A DNA stretch of 41,187 nt, taken from positions 544,179 through 585,365 of the forward strand of contig CP070701.1 in assembly GCA_020349885.1 (NCBI GenBank), given 5' to 3'. The DNA is from Acidobacteriota bacterium. GTDB lineage: Bacteria > Acidobacteriota > G020349885. Positions 34,481 to 41,187 of the stretch are shown here, piece after piece; within the stretch, counting starts at the first letter, position 1, and the number at the start of each line of letters is the position of its first letter. The position numbers and the translations under genes are program-made. The notes beneath the pieces are model-generated. The model did not search any database. It had not been told where the DNA came from and was given only the letters and a program-made list of their open reading frames with translations.

Positions 34481-34544
34481 TGTTGAAAAACAAAAAATTC
34501 TTGTTGAAAACTACTCTAGAAAGACGACCGTAACTTATTGAAAA
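34481..34544. repeat. Three direct TGTTGAAAA-type repeats upstream of the lexA promoter
   Basis: TGTTGAAAA at 34481 and 34502 (21 bp apart, two helical turns), and TATTGAAAA at 34536, all in the same orientation within the AT-rich 130-bp gap. They could be operator sites for LexA or another regulator. They do not match the textbook LexA boxes of E. coli or Bacillus. Confidence 0.45.
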
Positions 34545-34548
34545 ATAA

Positions 34549-35088
34549 CTATTTTTTACCGAGAACTTCCACTATTTTTCGCGCAAAGGGCTCGGCGGCG
34601 TCCGGATCCCGCCCCGTCACCACGTCACCGTCCACGACCACGGGCTCGTCCACATAGACGGCGCCGCCTTTTTCGAGCTCGGCCTTCGACTCGGGCGTGG
34701 CATAGACGGCCGCCTTGCGGCCCTTCAGAACGCCTGTGATGGCGAGAACGGCCGGCGAGAGGCATATGGAGTGCGTCTGCTTGCCTTTTTCGCGGAACGC
34801 CTTGATGAGCGCGTGCAGGTCGCCGTTCCTCCACAGGTACTCGGGCGAGCCCAGGCCGCCCGGGATGACGAGGGCGTCGTAATCGTCCGCCTTCGCGTCG
34901 CGGATGGCAAGCTCCGCCGTCGCCTCCGCGCCCAGCATGCCCTTGCACGTGCCGCGCTCGTTCGATGCGACGGCCACCACGGCACCTTCCTCCCCGAAGA
35001 TGCGCTTTGGGGTGAGGAGTTCCTCGTCGCGGAAATTTTCCTTCGCGATGGCCATCAGAATTCTTTTACCTTCGAGTTTTTTCGCCAT
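34549..35088 (-). CDS. DJ-1/PfpI family protein
   Basis: 179 residues. Class I glutamine-amidotransferase-like fold of the PfpI/DJ-1 group: KRILMAIAKENFRDEELLTPKRIFGEEGAVVAVAS, YDALVIPGGLGSPEYLW, and the nucleophile elbow HSICLSPAVLAITG with the reactive cysteine. Members act as proteases, glyoxalases, deglycases or stress chaperones; which applies here is unknown. AGGAGG five bases before ATG 35088 sets the start. It is transcribed in the same direction as lexA but is separated from it by the repeat-rich spacer, and has its own promoter. Confidence 0.93.
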   Translation of the reverse strand: MAKKLEGKRILMAIAKENFRDEELLTPKRIFGEEGAVVAVASNERGTCKGMLGAEATAELAIRDAKADDYDALVIPGGLGSPEYLWRNGDLHALIKAFREKGKQTHSICLSPAVLAITGVLKGRKAAVYATPESKAELEKGGAVYVDEPVVVDGDVVTGRDPDAAEPFARKIVEVLGKK

Positions 35089-35146
35089 ACGAACCTCCTG
35101 TCTGGAAATTGCAAAAACCACACAAACAAAAATCGGATTTCACCCT

Positions 35147-35175
35147 AGGGTAGCACACAGCCGCGCAGCGCTCAA
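35147..35175 (-). promoter_or_regulatory. Promoter of the DJ-1/PfpI gene
   Basis: On the minus strand: TTGAGC (35170-35175), 17-bp spacer, TACCCT (35147-35152) preceded by TGTGC. Confidence 0.6.
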
Positions 35176-35195
35176 CACTTTTCAAGGCGCTGCAC

Positions 35196-35224
35196 TTGAC
35201 TCGCCTTCCGGGCCTTGGTAGACT
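35196..35224 (+). promoter_or_regulatory. Promoter of the DUF4845-like gene
   Basis: TTGACT (35196-35201), 17-bp spacer, TAGACT (35219-35224). Divergent from the DJ-1/PfpI promoter. AGGAAA then serves as ribosome site before the ATG at 35246. Confidence 0.78.
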
Positions 35225-35245
35225 GTTTCTCCAAAAGGAAAAGCA

Positions 35246-35626
35246 ATGTTCAAGAAGCATTCCAGCATGCGCGGAGAAGGAAAGACCGGCGCGGTGATCG
35301 CTCTCTTCATCGCAGTGGCCATTCTGTACACCGCTTTCAAGGTCATTCCCGTACTCGTTAAAACGTACGATTTCGCGGAAAAGGTCGAGACCCTGTCACG
35401 CCGGGGGGCATCCCTGGGCCAGACGACGGAGGATGACATACGCAAAAGACTTCTCAAGGAAGCGGAGCGTCTCGATCTTCCCGTTCGCGGCGAAGACATC
35501 CGCATTCGGCTGACCGCCAAGCGTCTCAAAGTCGAGGTCAAATACGCGGTTCCCATTGACTTGGCAGGGTTCGTCTACAACCTGCAGCGCGAGCACAAGT
35601 TCGAGGGTCATCGTTTCCGGCTGTAG
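35246..35626 (+). CDS. Small membrane-anchored protein (DUF4845-like)
   Basis: 126 residues. A short basic N-terminus (MFKKHSSMRGEGKTG), one membrane span (about 16-36), then a soluble domain with VKTYDFAEKVETLSRRG and LPVRGEDIRIRLTAKRLKVEVKYAVPIDLAGF...FEGHRFRL. This layout resembles DUF4845 proteins (single-span envelope proteins of unknown function). The MerR-type gene follows after eight bases, so the two form a unit. Confidence 0.75.
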   Translation: MFKKHSSMRGEGKTGAVIALFIAVAILYTAFKVIPVLVKTYDFAEKVETLSRRGASLGQTTEDDIRKRLLKEAERLDLPVRGEDIRIRLTAKRLKVEVKYAVPIDLAGFVYNLQREHKFEGHRFRL

Positions 35627-35634
35627 CCCCCGGG

Positions 35635-36048
35635 ATGCCCGCAAACGAGAAACGCCACTCCATCGGCTATGTGGAAAAAGCGGTTGGGCTTCCCCGCTCT
35701 ACCCTCTATTACTACGAAAGTCAGTTTCCGACGTTTCTTCGGATTGAAAAGACGGCGGGCGGGCATCGCCGTTACACCGACTACAACATCGAACAGTTTC
35801 GATACCTCAAAGAGCAGCTTCACGAGCAGGGTCTTTCCCTGAGCACGGTGCGCGATGCGCTCATGGCGGACAATGACCCTCAACGTATGCGCAAGGATCT
35901 CGATTTGCTGCTCAAGGTGAGCGAGGAGCTCGCCAAGGACAACAAGATGCTCAAGGCGAGCCTGGGGCAGGTGGGCAAGCGCCTGCGCCATCTTGAAGAA
36001 TTCTGCGCCAGCCGATCGAAAAAGAAATTCCTAAAATGGTTCGAATGA
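35635..36048 (+). CDS. MerR-family transcriptional regulator
   Basis: 137 residues. An N-terminal winged helix with the MerR pattern (YVEKAVGLPRSTLYYYESQFPTFLRIEKTAGGHRRYTDYNIEQFRYLKEQLHEQGLSL) is followed by a coiled-coil dimerisation helix (about 88-120) and a short basic tail (RSKKKFLKWFE). There are no effector-binding cysteines and no large C-terminal ligand domain, so it is of the short, RacA/HspR-like or DUF-type class. Target unknown. Confidence 0.88.
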   Translation: MPANEKRHSIGYVEKAVGLPRSTLYYYESQFPTFLRIEKTAGGHRRYTDYNIEQFRYLKEQLHEQGLSLSTVRDALMADNDPQRMRKDLDLLLKVSEELAKDNKMLKASLGQVGKRLRHLEEFCASRSKKKFLKWFE

Positions 36049-36089
36049 ACGGGAAACCAGGGCGGTCCCAGGCCTCGCTTCTCCTGTGT

Positions 36090-36139
36090 AAGCTTCCTCG
36101 CCGGCAAGCTTGTCCTAGCGCCTGCCCCGGCGAGCAGGC
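36090..36139. other. Hairpin-rich convergent spacer
   Basis: Between the convergent MerR-type and LolA-like genes, AAGCTT (36090-36095) pairs with AAGCTT (36106-36111), and GCCTGC (36120-36125) with GCAGGC (36134-36139). Neither has a T-run. They may act as weak or factor-dependent transcription ends. Confidence 0.35.
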
Positions 36140-36186
36140 CAGGGGACATGCCAGGAACCGTACGGAGAGCCTTACAAGTGAGGAGG

Positions 36187-36957
36187 CTACAGTCCCTCGA
36201 ACTCGCTTGCCTTGATTCTTTCGACCTTGACGTCGGGGGGGATTTCGAGAAGGAACGCGTCGCGCAAATCCACGTTGCGTTCCGTGTGATCGAGCGTGAT
36301 GCGCAGGAGGTCTCCCGCTTCCTCAACCATCTCCACGCGACGGGGCAGATAGGTTTCGCGGTCCACCCAGAGGCGCGCCTCGGCGACGCGTTTTTCAATA
36401 CGGCGCTTGCGCGGCGTCATCTCGAGGTAGAACGTACCGGGCAGGGGGTTGCCTTCCTTGACGGCCACATCAAAGAACTTGGCGATGTGATCGCTCGCCT
36501 CGCCCATGCCGAAGTACCGCATAAAACGCTTGAAGACCCTGCGGTTGGGAAGTCTTGTTTCCTGCGCGATCTTGAGCTCGGGGTAGTAGACGAGAAGGCG
36601 GCCGTCGGTCAGGAGATAGTAGGCCGGCTTCGGCTCCTCGTAGTAGAGAAGGAGACGGTTGGGCTTCTCAAGATAGAACGTGCCGCGGGACACGTCCGTC
36701 TCGCTCTTTGTCAAGGAACACCGCTTCTCCTGCGTAAAGCGGACACGCAGCGTGGTCGTGCCTCGCTGCGCCGCGTCGAAGCGGAAGAGGATATCGGAGG
36801 CCCGCATCGTCCCGTCCGGCTGCGCCGCTTCGACACTTCGCGCAGCCCCCAGGAGGCCCACGACCAGCGCAAGCGGCGCAAGCAGGAAGATCCTGCCCAT
36901 CAAGAAGCGCAAGCCCCACCATCGAAGGTGCCGATTCGAACGCATCCTATTATGCAT
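36187..36957 (-). CDS. LolA-like outer-membrane lipoprotein carrier protein
   Basis: 256 residues from the ATG at 36957, which has GGAAAG upstream; ATGs at 36945 and 36900 are alternatives. A basic n-region and hydrophobic core (MGRIFLLAPLALVVGLLGAARSVEA) form a signal peptide ending near VEA. The mature part has the LolA pattern: LRVRFTQEKRCSLTKSETDVSRGTFYLEKPNRLLLYYEEPKPAYYLLTDGRLLVYYPELK, and the late RRVEMVEEAGDLLRITLDHTERNVDLRDAFLLEIP. LolA carries lipoproteins across the periplasm; LolA-like paralogues also occur with lipid or polyketide exporters. Which of these applies is open. Confidence 0.85.
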   Translation of the reverse strand: MHNRMRSNRHLRWWGLRFLMGRIFLLAPLALVVGLLGAARSVEAAQPDGTMRASDILFRFDAAQRGTTTLRVRFTQEKRCSLTKSETDVSRGTFYLEKPNRLLLYYEEPKPAYYLLTDGRLLVYYPELKIAQETRLPNRRVFKRFMRYFGMGEASDHIAKFFDVAVKEGNPLPGTFYLEMTPRKRRIEKRVAEARLWVDRETYLPRRVEMVEEAGDLLRITLDHTERNVDLRDAFLLEIPPDVKVERIKASEFEGL

Positions 36958-36984
36958 CTGCTTTCCAACTGACGTTGTCCGGAA

Positions 36985-37013
36985 AAGATACCTTTTGAGC
37001 GCCGTTAAGTCAA
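36985..37013 (-). promoter_or_regulatory. Promoter of the LolA-like gene
   Basis: On the minus strand: TTGACT (37008-37013), 17-bp spacer, TATCTT (36985-36990). It lies just downstream of the DUF547 stop codon. Confidence 0.6.
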
Positions 37014-37045
37014 CGGCGCACGGTTTCCTGCCCCCCTTCGGCGAA

Positions 37046-37930
37046 TCAATACAAGGTCTCACCATTGAGGTCAGCATCGTAGGGGGAGAATCGGATGGAA
37101 AGCGTTCCCGATTGCACCAGCTCGGCGTCCTCCGGCGGCACGTAACGGGCGAAGAATTTCAAGATGGCGCCTTCGATGCGCACGATGTGCCGCTGCTCCC
37201 ATCGGAAAACCTTAGAAAGGCGCATAAACTTCCCCCGTTTATCTAGGTGGAATTTGTTCCGGTCGGCAAAGAATCGCCTGGTCTGGTTTTCGAGCTGGGC
37301 ATCCAGGCGCTCGGCCGTATAGGCTTCCTCACGCAGCGTTGGGCCGCCGAGCGATCCACGGCACAGCGCGAAGCCGACGCGCGCATCTTCTAATAAATAT
37401 CTGACCTCGTCGGCGAGGTGCAGCGCGGAGGTGTGGCGGCCCCCGATGCGGGCAACGCGCTGCTTGTAGAAATCGGGAATCCGCTCCACGCTCGAAACGG
37501 GATAGTGCTTCAAAATATGGGCCACGACATGCGCGTTGTATATGTTAAGCCACATGGCGGCGCGCTCCTTTTTTCCGAGCTCACGCGCGGCCAAAAGATT
37601 GATGCAGTCCCAGGAAGCCAGGAATTTCTTGAAATTCGCTTCCTCGGCTATGGCGCGGTAGTTCACGATGCCGCGCCGCACGTGCGCCTTGACGACCTTG
37701 TCCCAGAGCGTCATGTCGGGGGTGGTAAGGCTGTCACGCTTGGCCTCGGGGCAGACGGGATTGACAAGACGCTCGTCGGCCATGGGCTGCTCGTCTTGAA
37801 GACGGTCGCTCTCAGCGGCTTCCCGCCCGGCGGGGACGCCCTCGTCGGGATCCGCCGCCTGGACGGCCGCTCCCGCCGCGAGCCATATCGCCGCAAAGGC
37901 AAAGAACGCGCGCTTCAGGGCAAGGCTCAT
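37046..37930 (-). CDS. Exported DUF547-domain protein
   Basis: 294 residues. Signal peptide MSLALKRAFFAFAAIWLAAGAAVQA from ATG 37930 (an in-frame ATG at 37948 lies inside the -10 region). An acidic spacer precedes the DUF547 domain: DKVVKAHVRRGIVNYRAIA, REERAAMWLNIYNAH-type segment (KKERAAMWLNIYNAHVVAHIL), and the late FHLDKRGKFMRLSKVFRW. DUF547 is a transglutaminase-like fold domain with no firm function. It may be cotranscribed with the LolA-like gene downstream. Confidence 0.85.
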   Translation of the reverse strand: MSLALKRAFFAFAAIWLAAGAAVQAADPDEGVPAGREAAESDRLQDEQPMADERLVNPVCPEAKRDSLTTPDMTLWDKVVKAHVRRGIVNYRAIAEEANFKKFLASWDCINLLAARELGKKERAAMWLNIYNAHVVAHILKHYPVSSVERIPDFYKQRVARIGGRHTSALHLADEVRYLLEDARVGFALCRGSLGGPTLREEAYTAERLDAQLENQTRRFFADRNKFHLDKRGKFMRLSKVFRWEQRHIVRIEGAILKFFARYVPPEDAELVQSGTLSIRFSPYDADLNGETLY

Positions 37931-37936
37931 CTTTCC

Positions 37937-37967
37937 ATGATAACCCAAGAACCCGAAAAAAGTTCAA
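37937..37967 (-). promoter_or_regulatory. Possible promoter of the DUF547 gene
   Basis: On the minus strand: TTGAAC (37962-37967), 19-bp spacer, TATCAT (37937-37942), six bases before ATG 37930. The spacer is longer than ideal. Confidence 0.4.
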
Positions 37968-38009
37968 AATACCCGCATTGCCCATAAAGAAGCCCTTCCT
38001 TAGATGATT

Positions 38010-38037
38010 TTTACGCGCGATTCGGCTAAACTATGCT
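38010..38037 (+). promoter_or_regulatory. Promoter of the PTS unit
   Basis: TTTACG (38010-38015), 16-bp spacer, TATGCT (38032-38037). The start codon is 11 bases after the -10, leaving about 5 nt of leader. Confidence 0.55.
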
Positions 38038-38048
38038 GAAGGCACGAC

Positions 38049-38513
38049 ATGATAGGTATTCTCATCATCACACACGGCGATCTGGCGAAGGCGCTCCTCG
38101 AGTCGGCTCAGAACATTGCGGGTGAGCCGCTTCCCTTCAAAACCCTCACCATCGGATGGAACCGGCAATTTGAAGACATCCGCCGCGAGGTGGGCGAAGC
38201 CATCGATGCGGTCGATTGCGGTGACGGCGTCCTCGTCTTGACCGACCTGCTCGGCGGCACGCCCTCCAACGTCGCGCTTTCCTTCGTGCGCAAGCGTCCG
38301 AACATCGAGGTCGTCACGGGCGTGAACCTGCCCATCCTCGTGAAACTCGCAACGCATCAAAATCGAAACGACGCCACGGTGCGCGACATCGCGCGCTCCC
38401 TGGTCGACAAGGGCGTGAACAGCATTCATCTACTTTCCGAATACGACCGCAAGCAGCGCTCGAAGCCGCAATCGGGAAAGCCCATGAGGAGCAAACCGCA
38501 TGGTGGAGCGTGA
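38049..38513 (+). CDS. PTS EIIA component, mannose family
   Basis: 154 residues. IIA-Man fold with the phosphorylated histidine H9 in IIITHGDLAKALLESA. It also has GVLVLTDLLGGTPSNVALSF and VVTGVNLPILVKLA, both family blocks. It would accept phosphate from HPr. The C-terminal tail (RKQRSKPQSGKPMRSKPHGGA) is basic, and its coding end overlaps HPr by 14 bases. With no IIB, IIC or IID gene in view, it probably serves regulation rather than transport. Confidence 0.94.
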   Translation: MIGILIITHGDLAKALLESAQNIAGEPLPFKTLTIGWNRQFEDIRREVGEAIDAVDCGDGVLVLTDLLGGTPSNVALSFVRKRPNIEVVTGVNLPILVKLATHQNRNDATVRDIARSLVDKGVNSIHLLSEYDRKQRSKPQSGKPMRSKPHGGA

Positions 38514-38769
38514 GGTCGAAATCGTCAACAAGCTGGGGCTGCATGCGCGGGCGGCGGCGCGGCTGGTTCGGCTCGCGAGCCAATTTGCTTGCGACATTTA
38601 CCTCTCGATGGACGGCGAGCGGGTGAACGCGAAGAGTATTTTGGGAATCCTCTCCCTCGCCGCCGCCCATGGCTCGAAGCTCTCTCTTCTCTGCGAGGGA
38701 AGCGATGCGCAGGAAGCCTGCGACTCCCTCGCGGCCCTCATTGCAAACCGATTCGAGGAGGCGGAATAA
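38500..38769 (+). CDS. ptsH: Phosphocarrier protein HPr
   Basis: 89 residues. The EI-dependent phosphorylation site is H15 (KLGLHARAAARLV), and the regulatory serine S46 (NAKSILGIL) of HprK-controlled HPr proteins is present. The end (SDAQEACDSLAALIANRF) is normal. It overlaps the EIIA gene, so it is translationally coupled. S46 suggests that an HPr kinase exists elsewhere in the genome. Confidence 0.96.
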   Translation: MVEREVEIVNKLGLHARAAARLVRLASQFACDIYLSMDGERVNAKSILGILSLAAAHGSKLSLLCEGSDAQEACDSLAALIANRFEEAE

Positions 38770-38840
38770 CGCCGCCATTACCTAGCTGAGAACATGCATG
38801 GAAGCCGAAAACCTCTCATTTTAAGAAAAGAGGTTCACTC

Positions 38841-40643
38841 ATGAGCACGCGGCTTGTGGCGCGCGGTATTGCCGCCTCGGGCGGCGTCGCCTACGGGAAG
38901 GCGTTCCTTTTGCGCGACGAAGAAATTTCCATCTTCCACGTAAGCCTCCACGAATCCGACGTGCCCCTCGAAGTCAAACGCCTCCAAAACGCCGTGGCTT
39001 CCTCGAAGCGGCAGCTCAATGTCATTCGGGAAAAGGTCACGAAAACGCTCGGCGAAAACCACGCGTATTTCCTCGATGCGCAAATTTGCGCTCTCGATGA
39101 TCCGCTTCTTGTCGAGCGCGCGGCCTCGACCGTCCGGGAGCACCGCGTGAACGCCGAGTGGGCCATCCATCACTCCGCGGGTCAGATTGCGAGGCGTTTC
39201 GCCGAGATGAAGGACGCCTATCTCAGCGAGCGCGCCAAGGACATCGAGGATGTGACGCGTCGGATTGTCTGGAACCTCATGGGCGCCAAGCCGCGTGACC
39301 TCTCGACGCTCGAAGAGCCGCACATCCTGGTGGCCTCGCGGCTTGCGCCTTCGGATGCGATTCAACTCCATCGCGACCGCGTTCTGGGCCTTGTGCTCGA
39401 CGTGGGCGGCATCACGTCGCATACGGCCATCATCGCTCGCTCGCTCGCCATTCCGGCCGTCATCGGCCTCCACAACCTGAGCGCCGCCGTCGTGGACCAG
39501 ACGCCCGTTCTACTGGACGGCGACGAAGGACAGGTGATCCTGAACCCCTCGGAGGCGGACGTGAACGCCTACCGGGCGAAAAAGGCGGAGCTCGCGGACC
39601 GCTCGCAGGCTTACCGTGCTCTGCGGGATGTCGTTTCCGAGACGCGGAGCGGCGAACGGGTGCACCTCGCCGCCAACATCGAGTTTCCCTCCGATGTCGA
39701 GGGAGCACTCGAACACGGAGCCGAAGGCGTGGGGCTTTACCGCACGGAACTCCTCTACCTCAACAAATCGCCCAATCTTCCCACCGAGGAGGACCACTAC
39801 CAGGCCTATAAGGCCGTTCTGGAAAGCATGGGGGAAAAACCCGTCGTCATCCGCACGCTCGACCTGGGCGGAGAAAAGTTCTTCCACAGCATCCTTCAAA
39901 AAGATAATTTCAATCCCGTGCTCGGCCTCCGGGCTATCCGCTATTGCCTGCAAAACGAAGCCGTGTTCCTGCCCCAGCTCCGGGGCCTCCTGCGCGCGAG
40001 CGCGCACGGTCGTTGCCTCATCATGGTCCCCATGGTGGTGAACCTGGACGAAATTCGGCGCACCAAGGCTCTCCTCGAGAGCGTCCGGAAAGACCTGCGT
40101 CTTGAAGGAAAAACCGTGGCCGAGCGCATCCCGTTCGGAATCATGGTCGAAGTGCCGGCCACGGCGCTGGCCGCGGATACATTCGCGCGCGAAGCGGATT
40201 TCTTCAGCGTCGGCACAAACGACCTCATCCAATACACCCTGGCCATCGAGCGCGGAAACGACACGGTGTCCTATCTTTACGAGCCGCTACACCCATCCGT
40301 TTTGAGATTGCTGGACAGCGTGGCCCGCGCCGCACACACGGCGGGCATCGACCTCCACCTTTGCGGAGAGATGACCAGCGATCCCGCCCTCACGGAACTC
40401 CTGGTGGGACTCGGGTATCGGAATCTGAGCATGAACGCGCGCCGCATCCACGAAGTCAAGGCCGCCGTACGCCGCATCCGTATCTCGGACGCGCAGGCGC
40501 TTGCCCGGGAGGTTCTTTCCAAAAGCGACGCTTCGGAGATTCGCGCCCTGCTTGCCGAAAGGGCCTCGGCCGCCGACGGTGCTCAGCCCGCCCCTTCAGG
40601 GCCCGGAGCGGCCCGGCCGGGGACGGCGGGCGTCATCCCATGA
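38841..40643 (+). CDS. ptsI: PTS enzyme I (phosphoenolpyruvate-protein phosphotransferase)
   Basis: 600 residues. The N-terminal domain has ARGIAASGGVAYGKAFLL; the phosphohistidine is H194 (GGITSHTAIIARSLAIPAVIG). The PEP-binding barrel shows GLYRTELLYL, RTLDLGGEKF, GLRAIRYCL, FGIMVEVPATAL, FFSVGTNDLIQYTLAIERGN and the catalytic C508 (LCGEMTSDP). A tail of about 30 residues rich in Ala/Pro follows the usual end. GAGG lies before ATG 38841. Its stop overlaps the cupin start (ATGA). Confidence 0.97.
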   Translation: MSTRLVARGIAASGGVAYGKAFLLRDEEISIFHVSLHESDVPLEVKRLQNAVASSKRQLNVIREKVTKTLGENHAYFLDAQICALDDPLLVERAASTVREHRVNAEWAIHHSAGQIARRFAEMKDAYLSERAKDIEDVTRRIVWNLMGAKPRDLSTLEEPHILVASRLAPSDAIQLHRDRVLGLVLDVGGITSHTAIIARSLAIPAVIGLHNLSAAVVDQTPVLLDGDEGQVILNPSEADVNAYRAKKAELADRSQAYRALRDVVSETRSGERVHLAANIEFPSDVEGALEHGAEGVGLYRTELLYLNKSPNLPTEEDHYQAYKAVLESMGEKPVVIRTLDLGGEKFFHSILQKDNFNPVLGLRAIRYCLQNEAVFLPQLRGLLRASAHGRCLIMVPMVVNLDEIRRTKALLESVRKDLRLEGKTVAERIPFGIMVEVPATALAADTFAREADFFSVGTNDLIQYTLAIERGNDTVSYLYEPLHPSVLRLLDSVARAAHTAGIDLHLCGEMTSDPALTELLVGLGYRNLSMNARRIHEVKAAVRRIRISDAQALAREVLSKSDASEIRALLAERASAADGAQPAPSGPGAARPGTAGVIP

Positions 40644-40996
40644 AAAAAATCGAAAAGCCCTGGGGCCACGAAATCCTTTTCGCCGAGACGCCGCATTACG
40701 CGGGAAAAATTATGGCGGTGCGCAAGGGAGAGCGCCTGAGCCTGCAGTATCACGAACGCAAGGACGAAACCCTCTACCTATACTCGGGGCGGCTGATGCT
40801 CTACCTCGGCGCGGATGAACAAGGCGGAAGCGAAATGGAGATGTCCGCCGGGGACGCCCAGCGCGTCGCGCCGGGCGAAGTGCATCGCATCACGGCGCTT
40901 GAAGATTGCGTGCTTTTTGAGGTCTCGACGCCGCACCTCGACGACGTGGTGCGCCTTCAAGACGACCACGGCCGCGCCGAGAGGAAAAAGTCGTAG
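40640..40996 (+). CDS. Cupin protein, mannose-6-phosphate isomerase type II-like
   Basis: 118 residues. A single cupin barrel: KPWGHEILFAETPHYAGKIMAVRKGERLSLQYHERKDETLYLYSGRLMLYLG. The metal ligands would be in QYHERKDE and the later VHRI segment (GDAQRVAPGEVHRITALEDCVLFEVSTPHLDDVVRLQDDHGR). It matches the stand-alone cupins related to the C-terminal domain of GDP-mannose pyrophosphorylase/PMI. The start overlaps the ptsI stop by ATGA, implying coupling. The activity could be isomerisation or sugar-phosphate binding; not proven. Confidence 0.88.
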   Translation: MKKIEKPWGHEILFAETPHYAGKIMAVRKGERLSLQYHERKDETLYLYSGRLMLYLGADEQGGSEMEMSAGDAQRVAPGEVHRITALEDCVLFEVSTPHLDDVVRLQDDHGRAERKKS

Positions 40997-41064
40997 CGTC
41001 CCCGTCCAGCTCGACAACCCCGTTCCCGCATCCCCCCTTTTCGACCGGTCAGCCTGCAAAAAAA

Positions 41065-41155
41065 CCGCGAGGTGGAACCGAGGTGCAAAAGCACCCTCAG
41101 CGGAAACGCGTCGTCCGGACTCTCTTTACGGACAGATCGACCCGCTGACTCGCGG
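41065..41155 (+). ncRNA. Candidate structured RNA (three-way junction)
   Basis: The final 190 bases hold no recognised gene. CCGCGAG (41065-41071) pairs with CTCGCGG (41149-41155). Inside, GGTGC-AAAA-GCACC (41082-41095) is a hairpin. TCAGCGG (41097-41103) pairs with CCGCTGA (41142-41148), capped by GTCG/CGAC and GTCCG/CGGAC. Stacked together they give a three-way junction. It might be a riboswitch or cis-regulator of a gene beyond the window. No known class is recognised, and chance pairing in GC-rich DNA is possible. A 21-codon frame (GTG 41084) overlaps it. Confidence 0.3.
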
Positions 41156-41187
41156 GGCGCCGCTGGAATCGTTCCCCAAGGGACCTT

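Noticed and set aside
41071-41091. T-box-like string GGTGGAACCG
   Set aside because: It lacks the CGCG completion and the specifier-loop architecture of a T-box leader, and the local pairing fits a different fold.

Overview
The window comes from a G+C-rich Gram-negative bacterium. It encodes an outer-membrane beta-barrel, a LolA-like protein and complex I subunits. I cannot name the phylum. The 23S and 5S rRNA genes are unlinked and sit on opposite strands, which points away from the common cultured proteobacteria and towards a lineage with dispersed rRNA genes. Promoters are easy to read and uniform (TTGACN, 16-18 bp, often TG-n-TAnnnT). In several cases the -10 box lies only 6-13 bases before the start codon, so many mRNAs may be leaderless or nearly so.

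Layout. 1-2149: 5' three quarters of a 23S rRNA gene (minus), with its own UP element, perfect -35/-10 and boxA leader upstream. 2643-4116: beta-barrel gene, then a solitary 5S rRNA gene (plus) with its own promoter overlapping the barrel's stop codon. 4212-5476: miaA and a small zinc-ribbon membrane protein (minus). 5531-5760: short repeats. 5773-16277: plus-strand genes for a TPR/penicillin-binding protein, thiolase, dnaX, ybaB, recR, and a GldA/GldFG/DUF4340 ABC export cluster. 16299-25000: NAD(P)-binding epimerase, hemW, a lipoamide dehydrogenase broken by one in-frame stop, DUF4013 protein, TIM-barrel isomerase, NUDIX hydrolase, J-domain/TPR protein and S41 protease. 25133-30103: nuoDEF, hflK and hflC.

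30157-35088 (minus) is the accessory part: a radical SAM protein carrying a palindromic repeat in its reading frame, a nitroreductase, then lexA followed with a one-base overlap by a three-Cys-motif (Gp37/Gp68, DUF5131) protein and its TcmP partner. TcmP and the nitroreductase are clearly AT-richer than the surroundings. The lexA-DUF5131-TcmP unit is the strongest candidate for an undescribed system: the order implies DNA-damage (SOS) control of a phage-associated two-protein module. A DJ-1/PfpI protein lies upstream.

35246-40996: DUF4845-like protein, MerR-type regulator, LolA-like and DUF547 proteins (minus), and a compact PTS phosphorelay (EIIA-Man, HPr, EI) with no sugar permease, coupled to a mannose-6-phosphate-isomerase-like cupin. 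The last 190 bases hold no recognised gene but can fold into a three-way-junction RNA.
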